From: Capronia americana
Lineage: Eukaryota; Ascomycota; Eurotiomycetes; Chaetothyriales; Herpotrichiellaceae
Length of the DNA stretch: 64,000 nucleotides
NCBI GenBank assembly: GCA_016110215.1
Contig: JADWQD010000018.1
Span: 372,001-436,000 of the forward strand
Reading direction: 5' to 3'
Below, one piece after another: positions 34,498 to 45,311 of this stretch. The notes under the pieces were generated by a model that did not search any database, had not been told where the DNA came from, and saw only the letters and a program-made list of their open reading frames with translations. The translations under genes were made by a program, and so were the position numbers. Positions within the stretch are counted from its first letter, which is position 1. Every line of letters begins with the position of its first letter.

Positions 34498-34661
34498 CTC
34501 TCCTCGTGGGACGTAGTGTTTCCAGCATAGGATCTCGATTGAATGCAGCGTTTCGAGCATTGCCGTCCCTCCTGGGATGCTGTATTTCGAGCACCGGCTT
34601 CCTGTTAGACGCGTAGTATTTCGTGCACAGGTTTCCCAGTCGAATGCGTAGCGTTTCAAGC
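34498..34661 (-). repeat. imperfect 32-35-nt minisatellite, five copies
   Basis: On the minus strand five successive units each begin TGCNNGAAA(C/T) and continue with a CTACG-like step. Unit lengths are about 35, 34, 34, 32 and 33 nt. Because lengths are not multiples of three, the reading phase changes from unit to unit. A frame of 137 codons nevertheless crosses the array (34382-34795). The array is diverged. Confidence 0.75.
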
Positions 34662-35318
34662 ATCATCGGACCTAGAAATGGCAGGAAGGAAATGGGGTCG
34701 GCCTTCCGATATATATATATAAAAATACACAGACATGTAGAAAGGAGAGAAAGAGCTGCAGAGGATGGAGGGAAAGGGTGGTACTTATATGCCACGACAC
34801 AGCTACACTCCCTCCGTTAGTAGGTTGAATGACTGTTGTTAGCTCTCCAGGTCTCTAGTGACTCACTCACCTGTATGACAGCGGCGGTGATGCAAGCTCT
34901 TCCACAAGACCGTGAATGTGGGTGCTGATGGGGAAGTGCATACAGTAATCCATAGGACAGTCATCGCAATTACCGCTTTGACTCATTCTGCTTCACGTAT
35001 GGCTCATAGAGACACGCTCTGAGCATGGAAAAGAGATGAAAATCGGGGTCAAGCAAAGTGTATCGATGCGCTTGCTCATGACTTGGCTGGTTAAGACCGA
35101 GGGGCCTGCAATGACACGTCGCAGTGGAGTGCACTGAGGCGGAAGTATAATGAAGATCCAATTCGATGAACGCATCTCTGAGTCGTCCCATGTGACAGCG
35201 CAGTGCTCGCGGGGAAGAATTGTGAAAGGGAAGGTCAAATAGTGACTCGATGCTCACCTACAGATGTGAATGCATTTCTTTGGTGATGGAGTCAAGTCAT
35301 CGTGGTCAAGCCTTCGCT
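34662..35318. other. right edge of the island, no gene seen
   Basis: Contains a TATATATATATA tract at 34709 and short frames only. The alpha-glucosidase stop codon follows at 35319. Confidence 0.45.
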
Positions 35319-37217
35319 TCAAGCCACGGCAACGACCACCTCCCACGCCATGAGGTCAATCTTCCAGCCCTTCTCGTCCCGCTCAGTCGCGTTGTCGCCG
35401 GCACTACTTCCAGTGTAATTGCGCAAATCCTGCCGAATAGCTTCTCTCCTCAATCTACGGCCATCGAACAATATATTCTCGACCTTTTCCGGCACCCTCC
35501 ACCATATCCTATCCCTTGAAAAGTTTGTGATAACGAGGCAGGTTCTCGCATTCTCGTCCACCGTGTGCGAATCCTGTGGAGACCGATCAGTTCTTAGGTA
35601 TGCGATGACATTGGCACATTTGTTTTCCACGTCGAGCATCTCGAAATCACCATAGACAAAGATGTCCTTATGCTGTTTGCGAAGCTCAAGGATCCGATGC
35701 CAGTAAAGGAATGCACCGTCCTGGTCCGCAAGCTGTGCCTCGGCATTCCACCTCTCAAAGTCGGGATGAATGGACATCCAGGGCTTTGCATCCTTAGGAC
35801 GGTCATTCGGAAGGAAACCAGCAAAAGAGCCCGCGTCAGAAGTCCACTGCATCGGCGTCCTAGCATTGTCCCGGCCAATAAGCCGGTATTGTCTCTTGTA
35901 AGCGGCTTGCTTCTCCTTGTCGTGAGGGTAGTCCCGCAAAACCGTCTTCCAATGGTTGATCACTTCGATGTCCTTGTACTCGTCCAACCCCCAAGACTCG
36001 GGAACATTTATCTGCGCAAGTTCTTGACCTTGATAGATGAAGACTGTCCCCGATTGGAGACCCATGTGGGCAGCAAGGAGCTTGGCTGACTTCGTCCGAT
36101 ACTCCTCAGTATCGTCGCAATACCTCGAGATGGTCCGCCCTTGATCGTGGTTCTCCATGAATACGGCATTCCACCCTGCATTCTCGAGCATGAAAGACTG
36201 CCACTTCGAGACGACATGCTTCAGAGTCCGCGGTTCGAAGTCCCGGTGCTCCCATTTCGTCCCAGCACCGGGCTCGATATCCATGCCGACAATGTCGAAT
36301 TGAAATGCCATGGCGAGTTCGCCACGATCTTGCCCAACTGCCTTGAGTATTTCCTTCGTATCAGTAACACCAGGCATCTCGCCGACCGAAAAGGCGTCAT
36401 ACTCTTGCAGGATAGCGCCTATGCCTTGGAGATACTCGTGCAAGCGAGGGCCACACGCGAAATGCTCGATGCCAGACTGCAAGAACCCAGGCTTCGTGAT
36501 TTTCCCATCCGGCAGTCCAGGAGCCTTTGATATGAAATTGATCACGTCCATCCTAAAACCGTCCACGCCCCGATTCAGCCAGAATCTGATCAGATCGTGC
36601 ACGGCGTCCCGGACTGCAGGGTTCTCCCAATTCAAATCGGGTTGCGCACTGGCGAACAGGTGCAGGTAGTATTCGCCGGTGGTCTCGTCGTATGTCCAAG
36701 TAGATCCAGAGAACGCCGACTCCCAATTGTTAGGGGGTATGCGGTTCCCGTCTGCATCGTAGCGAGGAGGCCGCCAGAAGTACCAGTCTCTGTATGGGTT
36801 GTCCTTCGAAGAGCGGGATTGCTTGAACCACTCGTGTTGATCTGATGTGTGATTCACAACGAGATCCATGACGTACTTCAAACCTCTGTCATGCAAGCCC
36901 TTGATCAGATCGTCATGATCCTCCATCGTCCCATACAGCGAGTCGATAGCACGGTAGTCCGAGATATCGTAGCCCATATCCACTTGAGGAGACTGCAGGA
37001 TAGGGCTGAGCCAGACAATATCGACGCCAAGCTCCTTGATGTAGTCGAGTTTCGAGATGATACCGCGCAGGTCGCCCTTTACTGTACCTGAGTTCTTGTC
37101 CACGGTGCAGTTGGCCGACTTGAAGGACGCTGGGTAGATTTGATAGACGGATGACTCCTTCCACCAACTACGACGGATAGGAGGCTTCAGGACTGTGACT
37201 TGCGAAGTGTCGGCCAT
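35319..37217 (-). CDS. GH13 alpha-glucosidase, probable oligo-1,6-glucosidase (isomaltase) type
   Basis: Intronless, 632 residues, no signal peptide, so probably cytosolic. It hydrolyses terminal alpha-glucosidic bonds of imported disaccharides. All four GH13 regions are present: DLVVNHTSD (118-126), DGFRMDVINF (219-228) with nucleophile Asp224, FSVGEMPG (276-283) with acid/base Glu280, and ENHDQGRT (355-362) with Asp358. The residue after the nucleophile is Val225. In yeast enzymes Val at this place marks isomaltases and Thr marks maltases, so alpha-1,6 preference is inferred. The start is the first ATG, matching the family's WWKESSVYQIYP opening near residue 18. It is the first intact gene to the right of the decayed island. 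Confidence 0.94.
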   Translation of the reverse strand: MADTSQVTVLKPPIRRSWWKESSVYQIYPASFKSANCTVDKNSGTVKGDLRGIISKLDYIKELGVDIVWLSPILQSPQVDMGYDISDYRAIDSLYGTMEDHDDLIKGLHDRGLKYVMDLVVNHTSDQHEWFKQSRSSKDNPYRDWYFWRPPRYDADGNRIPPNNWESAFSGSTWTYDETTGEYYLHLFASAQPDLNWENPAVRDAVHDLIRFWLNRGVDGFRMDVINFISKAPGLPDGKITKPGFLQSGIEHFACGPRLHEYLQGIGAILQEYDAFSVGEMPGVTDTKEILKAVGQDRGELAMAFQFDIVGMDIEPGAGTKWEHRDFEPRTLKHVVSKWQSFMLENAGWNAVFMENHDQGRTISRYCDDTEEYRTKSAKLLAAHMGLQSGTVFIYQGQELAQINVPESWGLDEYKDIEVINHWKTVLRDYPHDKEKQAAYKRQYRLIGRDNARTPMQWTSDAGSFAGFLPNDRPKDAKPWMSIHPDFERWNAEAQLADQDGAFLYWHRILELRKQHKDIFVYGDFEMLDVENKCANVIAYLRTDRSPQDSHTVDENARTCLVITNFSRDRIWWRVPEKVENILFDGRRLRREAIRQDLRNYTGSSAGDNATERDEKGWKIDLMAWEVVVAVA

Positions 37218-38300
37218 TGCGGGGGTTCGTTCTGTTCAGATCGGGCACTATTTCCTCTGGCAATTTCACTGGAGAGAAATGGGACTTGTAGCTCGTCTTA
37301 TGCTTCGAAATCGACCAATGTATGTACACCTGTCGTACACCGCAATCTATCTTCAGACGATTGCCAATGGCGGGCAGCTTTCCAAAGAAGGGTGTCTTTC
37401 CTTTTGATGTACCTCTCATGCCAAGCGCAAGCCTCCACAGTTTCAAGCAGAATGTCCTCTGAGGTTGCGTGGTAGGGGCGTAACAGGGACAGTGAACTGT
37501 TAGGGCGGTTCGAAGCTGCAGGAAAATGGAAGTGTACGCCGAGCATTTCGCCGAGGACGGGTCCATTGGGAGGCAGCTATCACGATCATCGTGGAGCACA
37601 AGAGAGTCAATTAGCCCAAAGGAACGGGGAGATCTATTCACGGCGAGTAAGGCTGTTTAGCATGGGCCGATTCGACATGTTCGCAGAATGAGACGAGCGC
37701 GCAGTCTCGCAGTCAACGCGCAGACACGGAAGTTGAAGATCGGAACAAAGTCAGGCCGATGCCAGTCTTTTGGGCACAGGGCGAACAAAACAAACGAGTC
37801 TCACTGCAGCATTCTCTAATACCACAAATCTGAAGGTATATATCTCAAATTAATTATGAGCTTCGTGTCTGGCATTGCGGGATCAATGATAAAACTCTGG
37901 CGCTCGCCGCTACGCCAGAGGGCAAAACCAGAAGTTTCCCAAGCATTCTCTCGTGGCTTTCTCTTGCCCTGTGACACAGATGCCATCAAGTTACAACCCT
38001 CTTCTGTCTGCTCTAGGCAATCTAACAGCAATCCTTGCAACACTCAAAGCATAGGAACCCGGCACACCTATTTACAAACATCGTTATTCATGTGCCCGCG
38101 GGAAAATGTGGAGCGTGTCAAGTGCTGAACTTACAACCCACAACAGATGTCCTCCCCCTCACCACCGCCTCGAAGTCCGATTTTGCTGGTCACACCTGAC
38201 GCGTCCATGGACTCGCGGGCAGCCTATCGATGGCACTGTCAGTTCAAAAATGACTTCGCGGATAATCATGGAGAGGAAGATAAGCTGGAGCACTCGTCTC
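37218..38300. other. intergenic, no gene seen
   Basis: Upstream region of the alpha-glucosidase gene. Only short overlapping frames on both strands. Confidence 0.45.
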
Positions 38301-38513
38301 TCATGGCGCCCGGGAATCAAGCTCGGTAGGCCTCCAGATTGGGTGAAGAGCTTTGGAAAGCCGAACAGATAGTATGTCGGGGGGATGAAGAGCGCGTGCT
38401 AAACCCTGGAGATTTGCGAGCTGACTTACGGGTTGTTGTGAGATGGCCGCGTCGCTCTCCGCTTGGGGCTGGGGAGGCTGAACCTTTTGTTGCTGCTGGT
38501 TCTCGGCGTCCAT
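38301..38513 (-). CDS. small Gln-rich hypothetical protein, uncertain
   Basis: An ATG at 38513 in good context opens a 70-codon frame whose first 28 residues are Gln/Pro-rich (ENQQQQKVQPPQPQAES). A GTAAGT donor follows codon 28. Splicing to an AAAG acceptor at about 38350 would give a hydrophobic continuation (LFTQSGGLPSLIPGRHERR) of similar total size. I cannot decide between the unspliced and spliced forms. No family recognised. Confidence 0.3.
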   Translation of the reverse strand: MDAENQQQQKVQPPQPQAESDAAISQQPVSQLANLQGLARALHPPDILSVRLSKALHPIWRPTELDSRAP

Positions 38514-39269
38514 CGTGATGATTGCTTTTCGCTCCGAATGACCGTTTCTTGGCCGGAATTTGTGAGCACAGTATGAGTTTGCTGTGATGCAGATAAGAAC
38601 AGGATTCGCAGGTCAGTAGCGGGAATTCAATCGGTGAGAGAAGAGCAAGAAAATTGCGCGAGAATCACGGCTGAGCTGTCAACTTAAACTATCTTACACC
38701 TTCGTGCATTCCCAGTTTCACATCCGTCAAACCGGCTTGCGCGGCCTCACTCCTGCGAGATTGCTGCTGCTCACTGGAGGACGGGGGTAAATGTTGTGGT
38801 TTAGGCAGGGAAGTGGCAGATGTTGAAGCCGCGATAGGTGGAAACGATGCTTGAGATCCCGGCTAAGGCCGGAGCTGGCTAAGCTCTGATAAGCATTGCG
38901 CACGGTCTATTTAGAGACACAGGGCAAAGCTTATATTGCTGCCCCGAAGCTTGTGTTCATTAGGCGCGGAGGTTGCCGTTAGTATCACTCCTTGAAATTC
39001 AAGCAGTATTATCATCATGTCAACTGGCCATGACTTTCGATGGTCCAAGACTTCTATGCCTCATCGCTAACAGGGTATCCGTATCATCCAAAGACAAAAT
39101 CCAACCACACTGCATGTCGGAAATTGCAAGTCAAACGCCCGGAACCCGCTATGCCTCAGACATAGCCACGCCATTTGCCCAACGCCTTGAACGTGTCCAA
39201 GCTCATTTGAGGTGTCGCAAAAAGCCACACGTCTTGTACGCAAAAGACAAAGCATGAACAGCCTCCAAT
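38514..39269. other. intergenic, no gene seen
   Basis: Between the small Gln-rich frame and the 3' end of the J-domain gene. A + strand frame to 39254 has no recognised features. Confidence 0.45.
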
Positions 39270-41952
39270 TCACACAGGCCTCAGTTTCCTCTTCGCCACC
39301 TCCCTCGCCCTGCCCAGATCCTCCAAACACTTCAAATGCTTCTCATTTGCCTCCTCCCACCAATCCCGGCACTGTGCATCGTCCTTCAGCCACTGCATAT
39401 ACGCCGCGTAGCCCGCTTGTTTATCTCCTGTCTCGTCTTGCTCCAGCGCCTCTGCGTCGGGCCCATCACCAGACTGTGCAATCCAATTCTGGCTCATTGT
39501 GCCACAGACTTTATCTTGCCGGGCGCGGAAATGCTCGATCATCTTGGCGTTGAAGTGGTTCCATTCGCGCATGTAGTTTTGCATGTTCTGCACGTATTGG
39601 TCGAAGTTGAGCTTATCTAGCCGATCATCAGCTGGCGGGACGACGGGTTTTGGTGGTTTGGGCAGATTCAGCGCTCGAATCCGGGCGGACATGGTTCTCT
39701 TCACGTTCACTTCCTTGGCCGCGCGGGACTCGAAGGGGAGATGCGTCTCCAGATCATCCTTTAAGCCTCCCAGGCCTGCAGATGTTGGTGCAAACGGTGC
39801 TTGTTGAGTGAACTCTTTCAGATCAACTCCTCCGTGCGATGATCGACGCTTTTGATCGCGAGGTAACTCAGTCGTGGGATGCTTGACACCGTTGGTCACA
39901 GACGGATGGTGCCCGTTTGTGGGCGGCGGGTCAACGTCCATTGCATCTTCCTCCACAACCACATAGCGATCTCGAGAATCCACCGACGAATCTGTATCAG
40001 GAGATATGCGTGCATTTTTCGATTTCCCGCTGGCTCGAGCGGCAAAATCATCTGTCAACTTCCCAGGTTGGAATGCTGTGTGCTTGCCTCCACTCGCAGA
40101 ATCAGAGACGGGATCCTCTGTGGCCCGTGACTGAGCTCTACCCCTCCCCGTCGCCGGTTTACTTGAAGGCCGACTGGTTTTGGACGGCGATTTTCGCATT
40201 TGCGACTCATCAGGCCGGAAGATATTGTCGGCCTTCAGCTCATCATGCCATTTCGCCGCGTCGAATGTTGACTGCGTACTTGGATGGGAGGACGCATTAC
40301 TAACATATGGGTCAGCTCTATCGTTCGACAAGGGAACAAAACCATGACGATTCGCGGGCATGTCACGTTGTCGCTCGCGAGGCCGGGGAGGCGTTTTCAG
40401 AGGGAAGACGCTTGAGGGAACTGCCCACGGAGGAAATCCGTTGAAAGAAGACCCTCTGTGGCCGCGACTCAAAGTTTGCGACCATGCGTGGGAATCCATG
40501 ATAGGGGAAGCATACTTGGGTTTATCCTGTCCTCCACCATTGCCATGCAACGGGTTGGGCTTCTCGGCATCCGGGGAGGCTATGTCTGGGAAAGGCTTGC
40601 GACTGGGCTCCTTCGCTTCAGGAGGGGGATACTGATAACGACTCTCGTCTACAATTCTGGTGTAGTTAGTACTCGGATATTGACCGGTCAAACCTGGGTT
40701 GTTTGCCGTATCGTGGCTAAGGTTGGAACGCATCTGGGGCCGGGTCGTTCGAGGTTGAGCCTTGGGCCGCGAATCCATATGCAATGTCTCTTCATCACTG
40801 CTCGATGAGTCTGAGAAATCTGCATGCACTCCACCGTTTCTCACACCGGGACTCGCACTGCGATGCCGAGGGAGGTTCTCGAACCGAGCTGTCGACCTGC
40901 CGAATGGACCTCGATCCTCGATGGGCGAGTTCCGGACGCTTGACGAGCGATGCAGGCCATCTCCATGAAGGTCCGTTCTTTCTCCTCCCCCGCCGCTGTA
41001 TCTTGACGGCGGACGAGCTCCAAGATCATATCTCATGTCATAGTCAGACGATCTTGTGTGACGCAGAGGGCTCACCGAAGGTCTGACCCTTGACACGGGT
41101 GGCGACCGCATTGAGTAGCCTTCTTGCACATTGATATGAGGATTCGGCTGTTGTGGCCCCCGTGTTCCCTGTACATACGAATAGGCAGAACGAGAACCTT
41201 GCTGCGTGTCGCCTGCTTGATAGTTCCCTCTTGCGCTTGCGGTCCTCGACATGCCTGGGAAACTTGTTGGCGGGACATTTGGAACATGGGGCATGTCTGA
41301 ACTAGGCGAGGGTTTGGGCGCAGTAGGAGCTCGAGGAGTCGATCTGGGTGGCGGTGGCATCGGTTGTGCGGACGAGCCGGGTCGCAAATTGGGAAACGTT
41401 CTTGCAGCGGCCTCTGCTCTCACTTCATCGAACTTCGCTCGATCCCATGATGGTGCCCCACGGGTGAACGCATTGAACTTATCGGCACCAGCAGAGGCGG
41501 GCGGTCTCTGATTCGACGTTTGGGACGGGCGCTGTGCTGTCGATTTGGGCGGCGGTGGAAAGGCGGATTGTTGTTTCGCAGTGGGAGCAGTTTTGGGATT
41601 GGTTGGCCTCGTGTAGCTGTAGGGATCAGAGGCATAATTCGTATTCGTCGCAGCCGCAACTTTGGCAGCGAGCCTTGCCCGACCAGCATCATATTTGGCT
41701 TTCTCTACTGGGTCGCTGAGGATTTCATGCGCGGCTTGGACGGCCTGGAACTTGGGGACGACTTCGACCTCATGACCGGGATTGCGATCGGGATGATACT
41801 GTTTCGCTACGCCCGGTAAGTGAGGCTCGGAGAAGTATGATGGTCATTGTCTTACCCAGAAGTCGGAATTGTTTCTTGATCTCTTCCGTGTCCGCGTTGG
41901 AGGGCAGTTCCAGGTCCGCATAGTAATCGCGCTTGATATCCACCTTGACCAT
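39270..41952 (-). CDS. J-domain (DnaJ) protein with long disordered middle
   Basis: Two exons, 41856-41952 and 39270-41806, separated by a 49-nt intron with a GTAAGA donor and CGTAG acceptor. The product is 877 residues. Splicing joins KKQFRLLA to KQYHPDRNPGHE, giving a J domain at residues 8-75 with the Hsp70-stimulating HPD at 37-39. The rest is rich in Pro, Ser, Arg and Asp and mostly disordered. It ends in a helical acidic-basic segment containing FDQYVQNMQNYMREWNHF and a Trp-rich WLKDDAQCRDWWEEANEK that is likely conserved. It should act as an Hsp70 co-chaperone; no transmembrane segment or zinc region is seen. Client and location are unknown. Confidence 0.9.
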
Positions 41953-42723
41953 GATGTAGTGATTCTTACAGTTTTATCGTGACGATCAGTTCCTTTCTCC
42001 TTCGTTCATCTGGCATATTTCCGCAGGATCGAGGGATTTTGGATGGCCTTAGAGGCCCGGCAGCATGTGAGGGCTAAGTGAGAACGCAGTGAATCAGCTA
42101 GACCTGTTCGCAACCTGACCGTGCTCGATGCGACCGGGTGTAGGACATGTGAAGCGTCGTCGCGCGAGAGTTTGCGGGAAAGGGAAAAAGGATTTGCAGT
42201 CGAGGTGAGGCAGAAGATGAGATCAAGCCGCAGGATGTCACACTGGGTGGATGTACCGAGCAGCTGTCTCTTCACACCACGACCATTCGCTCAATTGCAG
42301 GCACACTCCGTCACGATTGGTCTGTCGCCTTGGCTATCGCGAGGCACACACAAGGCAGGAAACTCGGGACGACGGCCAGCAGATCCAGGGTCCCTGCGCA
42401 CCTTCCTGAGGCTACTCGGATTCGGGCTGCAAGGCAACTCGGTGCAGATCTGCAGGTGAGCGTGAGAGAGCGGCGAGAGAATTGTGTGCTCGTGGATTGG
42501 ATGTGTTCGCTGAGCTCACCGATGTGTTGGCACGTTGTGACAGGATGCGGGCAAAGGGTGTTGTTTCTTTTCTATCGGTTTTGGGCATAGGCCAGAAGTT
42601 TAAGCGGGCGAGGCAGGGGCGGTGGAAGGGGAAGTGGCTGCTCCCGCTTATGGAGGCCACATGGAGAATTTTCAGCCATGCCCGAGATCTGCTTAAGTGC
42701 CATCATCTCTATTTCTATTTCTA
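41953..42723. other. intergenic, no gene seen
   Basis: Promoter side of the J-domain gene and 3' side of HIS5. Only short frames. Confidence 0.45.
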
Positions 42724-44074
42724 CTATGATATCACTTTGCTTGCTTCTGCCTCGCGTTTGTTTTGTCCGTCGACCTGTAACGAACCCGAATAGATCTGAG
42801 TCAAGACAGACCTGAGTTCCGTCAGAAATCGATCAACCTCCTTTTCCGTGCCCACTGTTATCCGTAGGCAGCCCTTGCACCCGTGTTCTTTGCCTCGAAA
42901 CCGGACCACCACTCCCCGTTGCCCCGCCATTGTTTCATACAAAGTAAGTGCCGTCCTGTTGTCCGGCTGTCCGCCTTCCTCTCGGGGTTTGTCAAGTATT
43001 TCAACCAGCAAAAAATTCGAATCTGTCCCTCCGCGGAAACGGCCGATCCCAGGTATTCGCGGTAGCTCTTGCAACAGTCTTTCTCGTTGCTGCAAGATCT
43101 TCTCCCGATTCTGTCGCATGACCTTCAGGTTCCCCTCCTGCAACGCTGCTATTGCAATAGCACTCGTCGGACTTGAAATATTATATGGCGCCTTCATATT
43201 GTTCAGCAAGGCTGCAATCTCAGGACTGCTGAATGCCACTCCCAGTCGTATTCCAGCCAGACCGAAAGCCTTGCTCAGTGTCTGCATCACCACCAGGTTG
43301 GGCCACTCCAATACCCACTCGGCTAGACTTGATCCCTCTGGCGCAAAATCAATGTATGCCTCGTCGACAATGACGATCCCATTCCAAGTCGGATGCTGGA
43401 GGACTTGCAGAATATCCTCCTTGCGAACGAGCCCCGCAGTAGGATTCCCAGGGGAGCATATGTATACCATCTTGATTGACGGATCTGCCGAGAGCTTGTT
43501 CAAGATTTGCTGCGGCTGTAATGAGAACCCGTCATCGGGATCGAGGGGCACATGGACAATCTCAATGTCGTTCACTTCTGCGCTGACGGCATACATGCCA
43601 TACGTAGGCGGACAGGTCAAGATCTTATCTTTTCCAGGCGCGCAAAAGCACCGCAACAAAGCGTCGATGGCTTCGTCCGAGCCCACACCACAAAAGAGAT
43701 TCTCAGGTCGCAGGTCCTTGTCCGTGTGGGTGTGAGTATTCCGCAAGCTGCAGAACAGGTCTTTCAGCTCGACTTGATGAGGATCGGGGTATCTGTTCAA
43801 GCCCAGGAAATCGACCTGGTATTTTGCTTCAGGGCCGTTGCCTTGACCATGGATACCATTCTCACCCAACGCTAGACCTGGGCCGTACGCGTTCTCGTTC
43901 GCGTCGAGGAGGATATTCGTGCCATCGTCCTTGTAGTCACTGGAGTCATGAGTCAGACAGGCCGGGTCTCTCGATGAGAAGCACTTACTCTCTAGCACAT
44001 CTGTAAGGCTGTAGTTTGAGGATATTGGGTCTCGCACATTTCGACAGATCAAAGGGTGAACCTTTCGTCGCCAT
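42724..44074 (-). CDS. HIS5: histidinol-phosphate aminotransferase (HIS5)
   Basis: PLP enzyme of histidine biosynthesis that converts imidazole acetol phosphate to histidinol phosphate. Exons are 43989-44074 and 42724-43939, with a 49-nt intron (GTAAGT donor, CCAG acceptor). The product is 433 residues. Splicing gives the fungal N-terminus FDLSKCARPNILKLQPYRCA followed by DYKDDGTNILLDANENAYGP. Other features are NPTAG (194-198), Asp221 and Tyr224 for cofactor contacts, and the Schiff-base Lys252 in LSKAFGLAGIRLG. The unspliced frame upstream of 44074 reads differently and is not used. Length and motifs are normal for the family. Confidence 0.95.
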
Positions 44075-44549
44075 CGTTTTGCGTTGCGCTCAGAACTCAA
44101 TCAGTCCTCGCTGAAACGAAAAATCATCTGGGCCGCAACTTCTCCAGTTCGATCGCGACCTTCTCCGCACCGCACGCCGTGGGCAACTGCATGCCGCTAG
44201 CAACCACTAGGGCGGGGCCAGCAGCTTAGTCACCCAGGTCATTCCTTTCACTAGCACCAAGTACTCCTCCATTTAACTGCCTGCTTAGCTGCCTCTGGTG
44301 CCCTCCCTGCTTGAGGTTACACACATCACCAGAATTATCATGCTCCAAGCTTCTGCGTGGGGTAGGCCAACGATTACTCGTGGAAACCCCAGCACATTGG
44401 GCTAGGCGTACGCAGCCGCCATGGGCGAAGATGACCAGATTGTCTCAGACGGCCATAGAACCCTTGAAGTTGCTAATTTGCGCAGAGTGGCACGTGCCCA
44501 CAGAGCCTCAGGCATGGAGGCGACTGTACCAAAGTCCATTAACATTAGA
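44075..44549. other. intergenic, no intact gene
   Basis: HIS5 promoter side. An ATG at 44421 opens a frame that runs into the zinc-cluster relic below; the sequence before 44550 has no motif. Confidence 0.4.
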
Positions 44550-44650
44550 ATGAAGATAAAAGCGCCGAAGACAAGCACTGGTTGCCTGACCTGCAAGAAA
44601 TGAAGAGTGAAGTGTGGAGAGGAGAAGCCATTTTCTCGACGGTGTAATGA
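44550..44650 (+). pseudogene. Zn2Cys6 transcription factor relic
   Basis: The frame reads TSTGCLTCKK, then a TGA stop at 44601-44603, then RVKCGEEKPFSRRCNE. This is the first half of a fungal zinc cluster (C-x2-C-x6-C-x6-C-x2-C). The usual Arg is replaced by the stop (CGA to TGA is one transition) and the fourth Cys by Ser. The sixth Cys is not found and no downstream regulator domain follows. It is a dead fragment. Confidence 0.65.
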
Positions 44651-45311
44651 GCCTCTTCTGTCTTTGACCATGACAAAACAGAGCAAATGCTGCTCCTAAT
44701 ATGTCGCCATTAGGAGAAACTGCTTGAGCATAGGTCAGCTTCCCATTATCGTGGTTCAGTGTATCATACGGAGTACTGACTACGCAGTCTAAACATGACG
44801 ATCTCTACTACCTTAACTCAGCTGGATTTTCAGCAACTGGGTTGCTCCCTCCGTTGACCTGTATCTCACGGCTAACAAAGAATGACGACTTACCGCAGAG
44901 AGCGGCGGCAAAGATGGAAGTTCTTGAATCACAAAACGAGGGCATCAGCATTAACATCTGGCTGTGCTTCACCTTGGAGACTATGCCACCTCAGAAGAAG
45001 TTCTGAGGCTCACTGATCGTGGATGGTTTCACTGCGTCACTGCGCTTCAAGACAGCCATCTTGCTGCTAATGGTTGGTGAGTGAAGGCTCGATGTCACTG
45101 AACAGCAAAGCAGTCGAAATGCTCGTCACTGTAACCGTGAATGTTCACATGGATGTCAGGCTGTGGCAGTAGTTGCCTTTCAGGATAACAAGTATCGACG
45201 TCTCGGCCTGTTCCTTTGCTTTCGCCATCAATCGACTCATGCCGTCCAAGTCATCACCTCTCTCCCGCACCTCTGTTCCCGGCCCACTGCACGCGACAAA
45301 ACAAATCCACA
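44651..45311. other. intergenic, no gene seen
   Basis: Short frames only. The last 100 bases lead into the secreted-protein gene; the frame extends upstream to a TTG at 45216, but the ATG at 45312 begins the signal peptide. Confidence 0.45.

Noticed and set aside
10756..35318. A Starship-type giant transposon
   Set aside because: I found no DUF3435 tyrosine recombinase, no captain gene at an edge and no target-site repeats, so the idea is not supported by what is visible.
44421..44603. 60-codon ATG frame ending in GCLTCKK as a small gene
   Set aside because: The zinc-cluster pattern continues past the stop, so it is better explained as a broken regulator.
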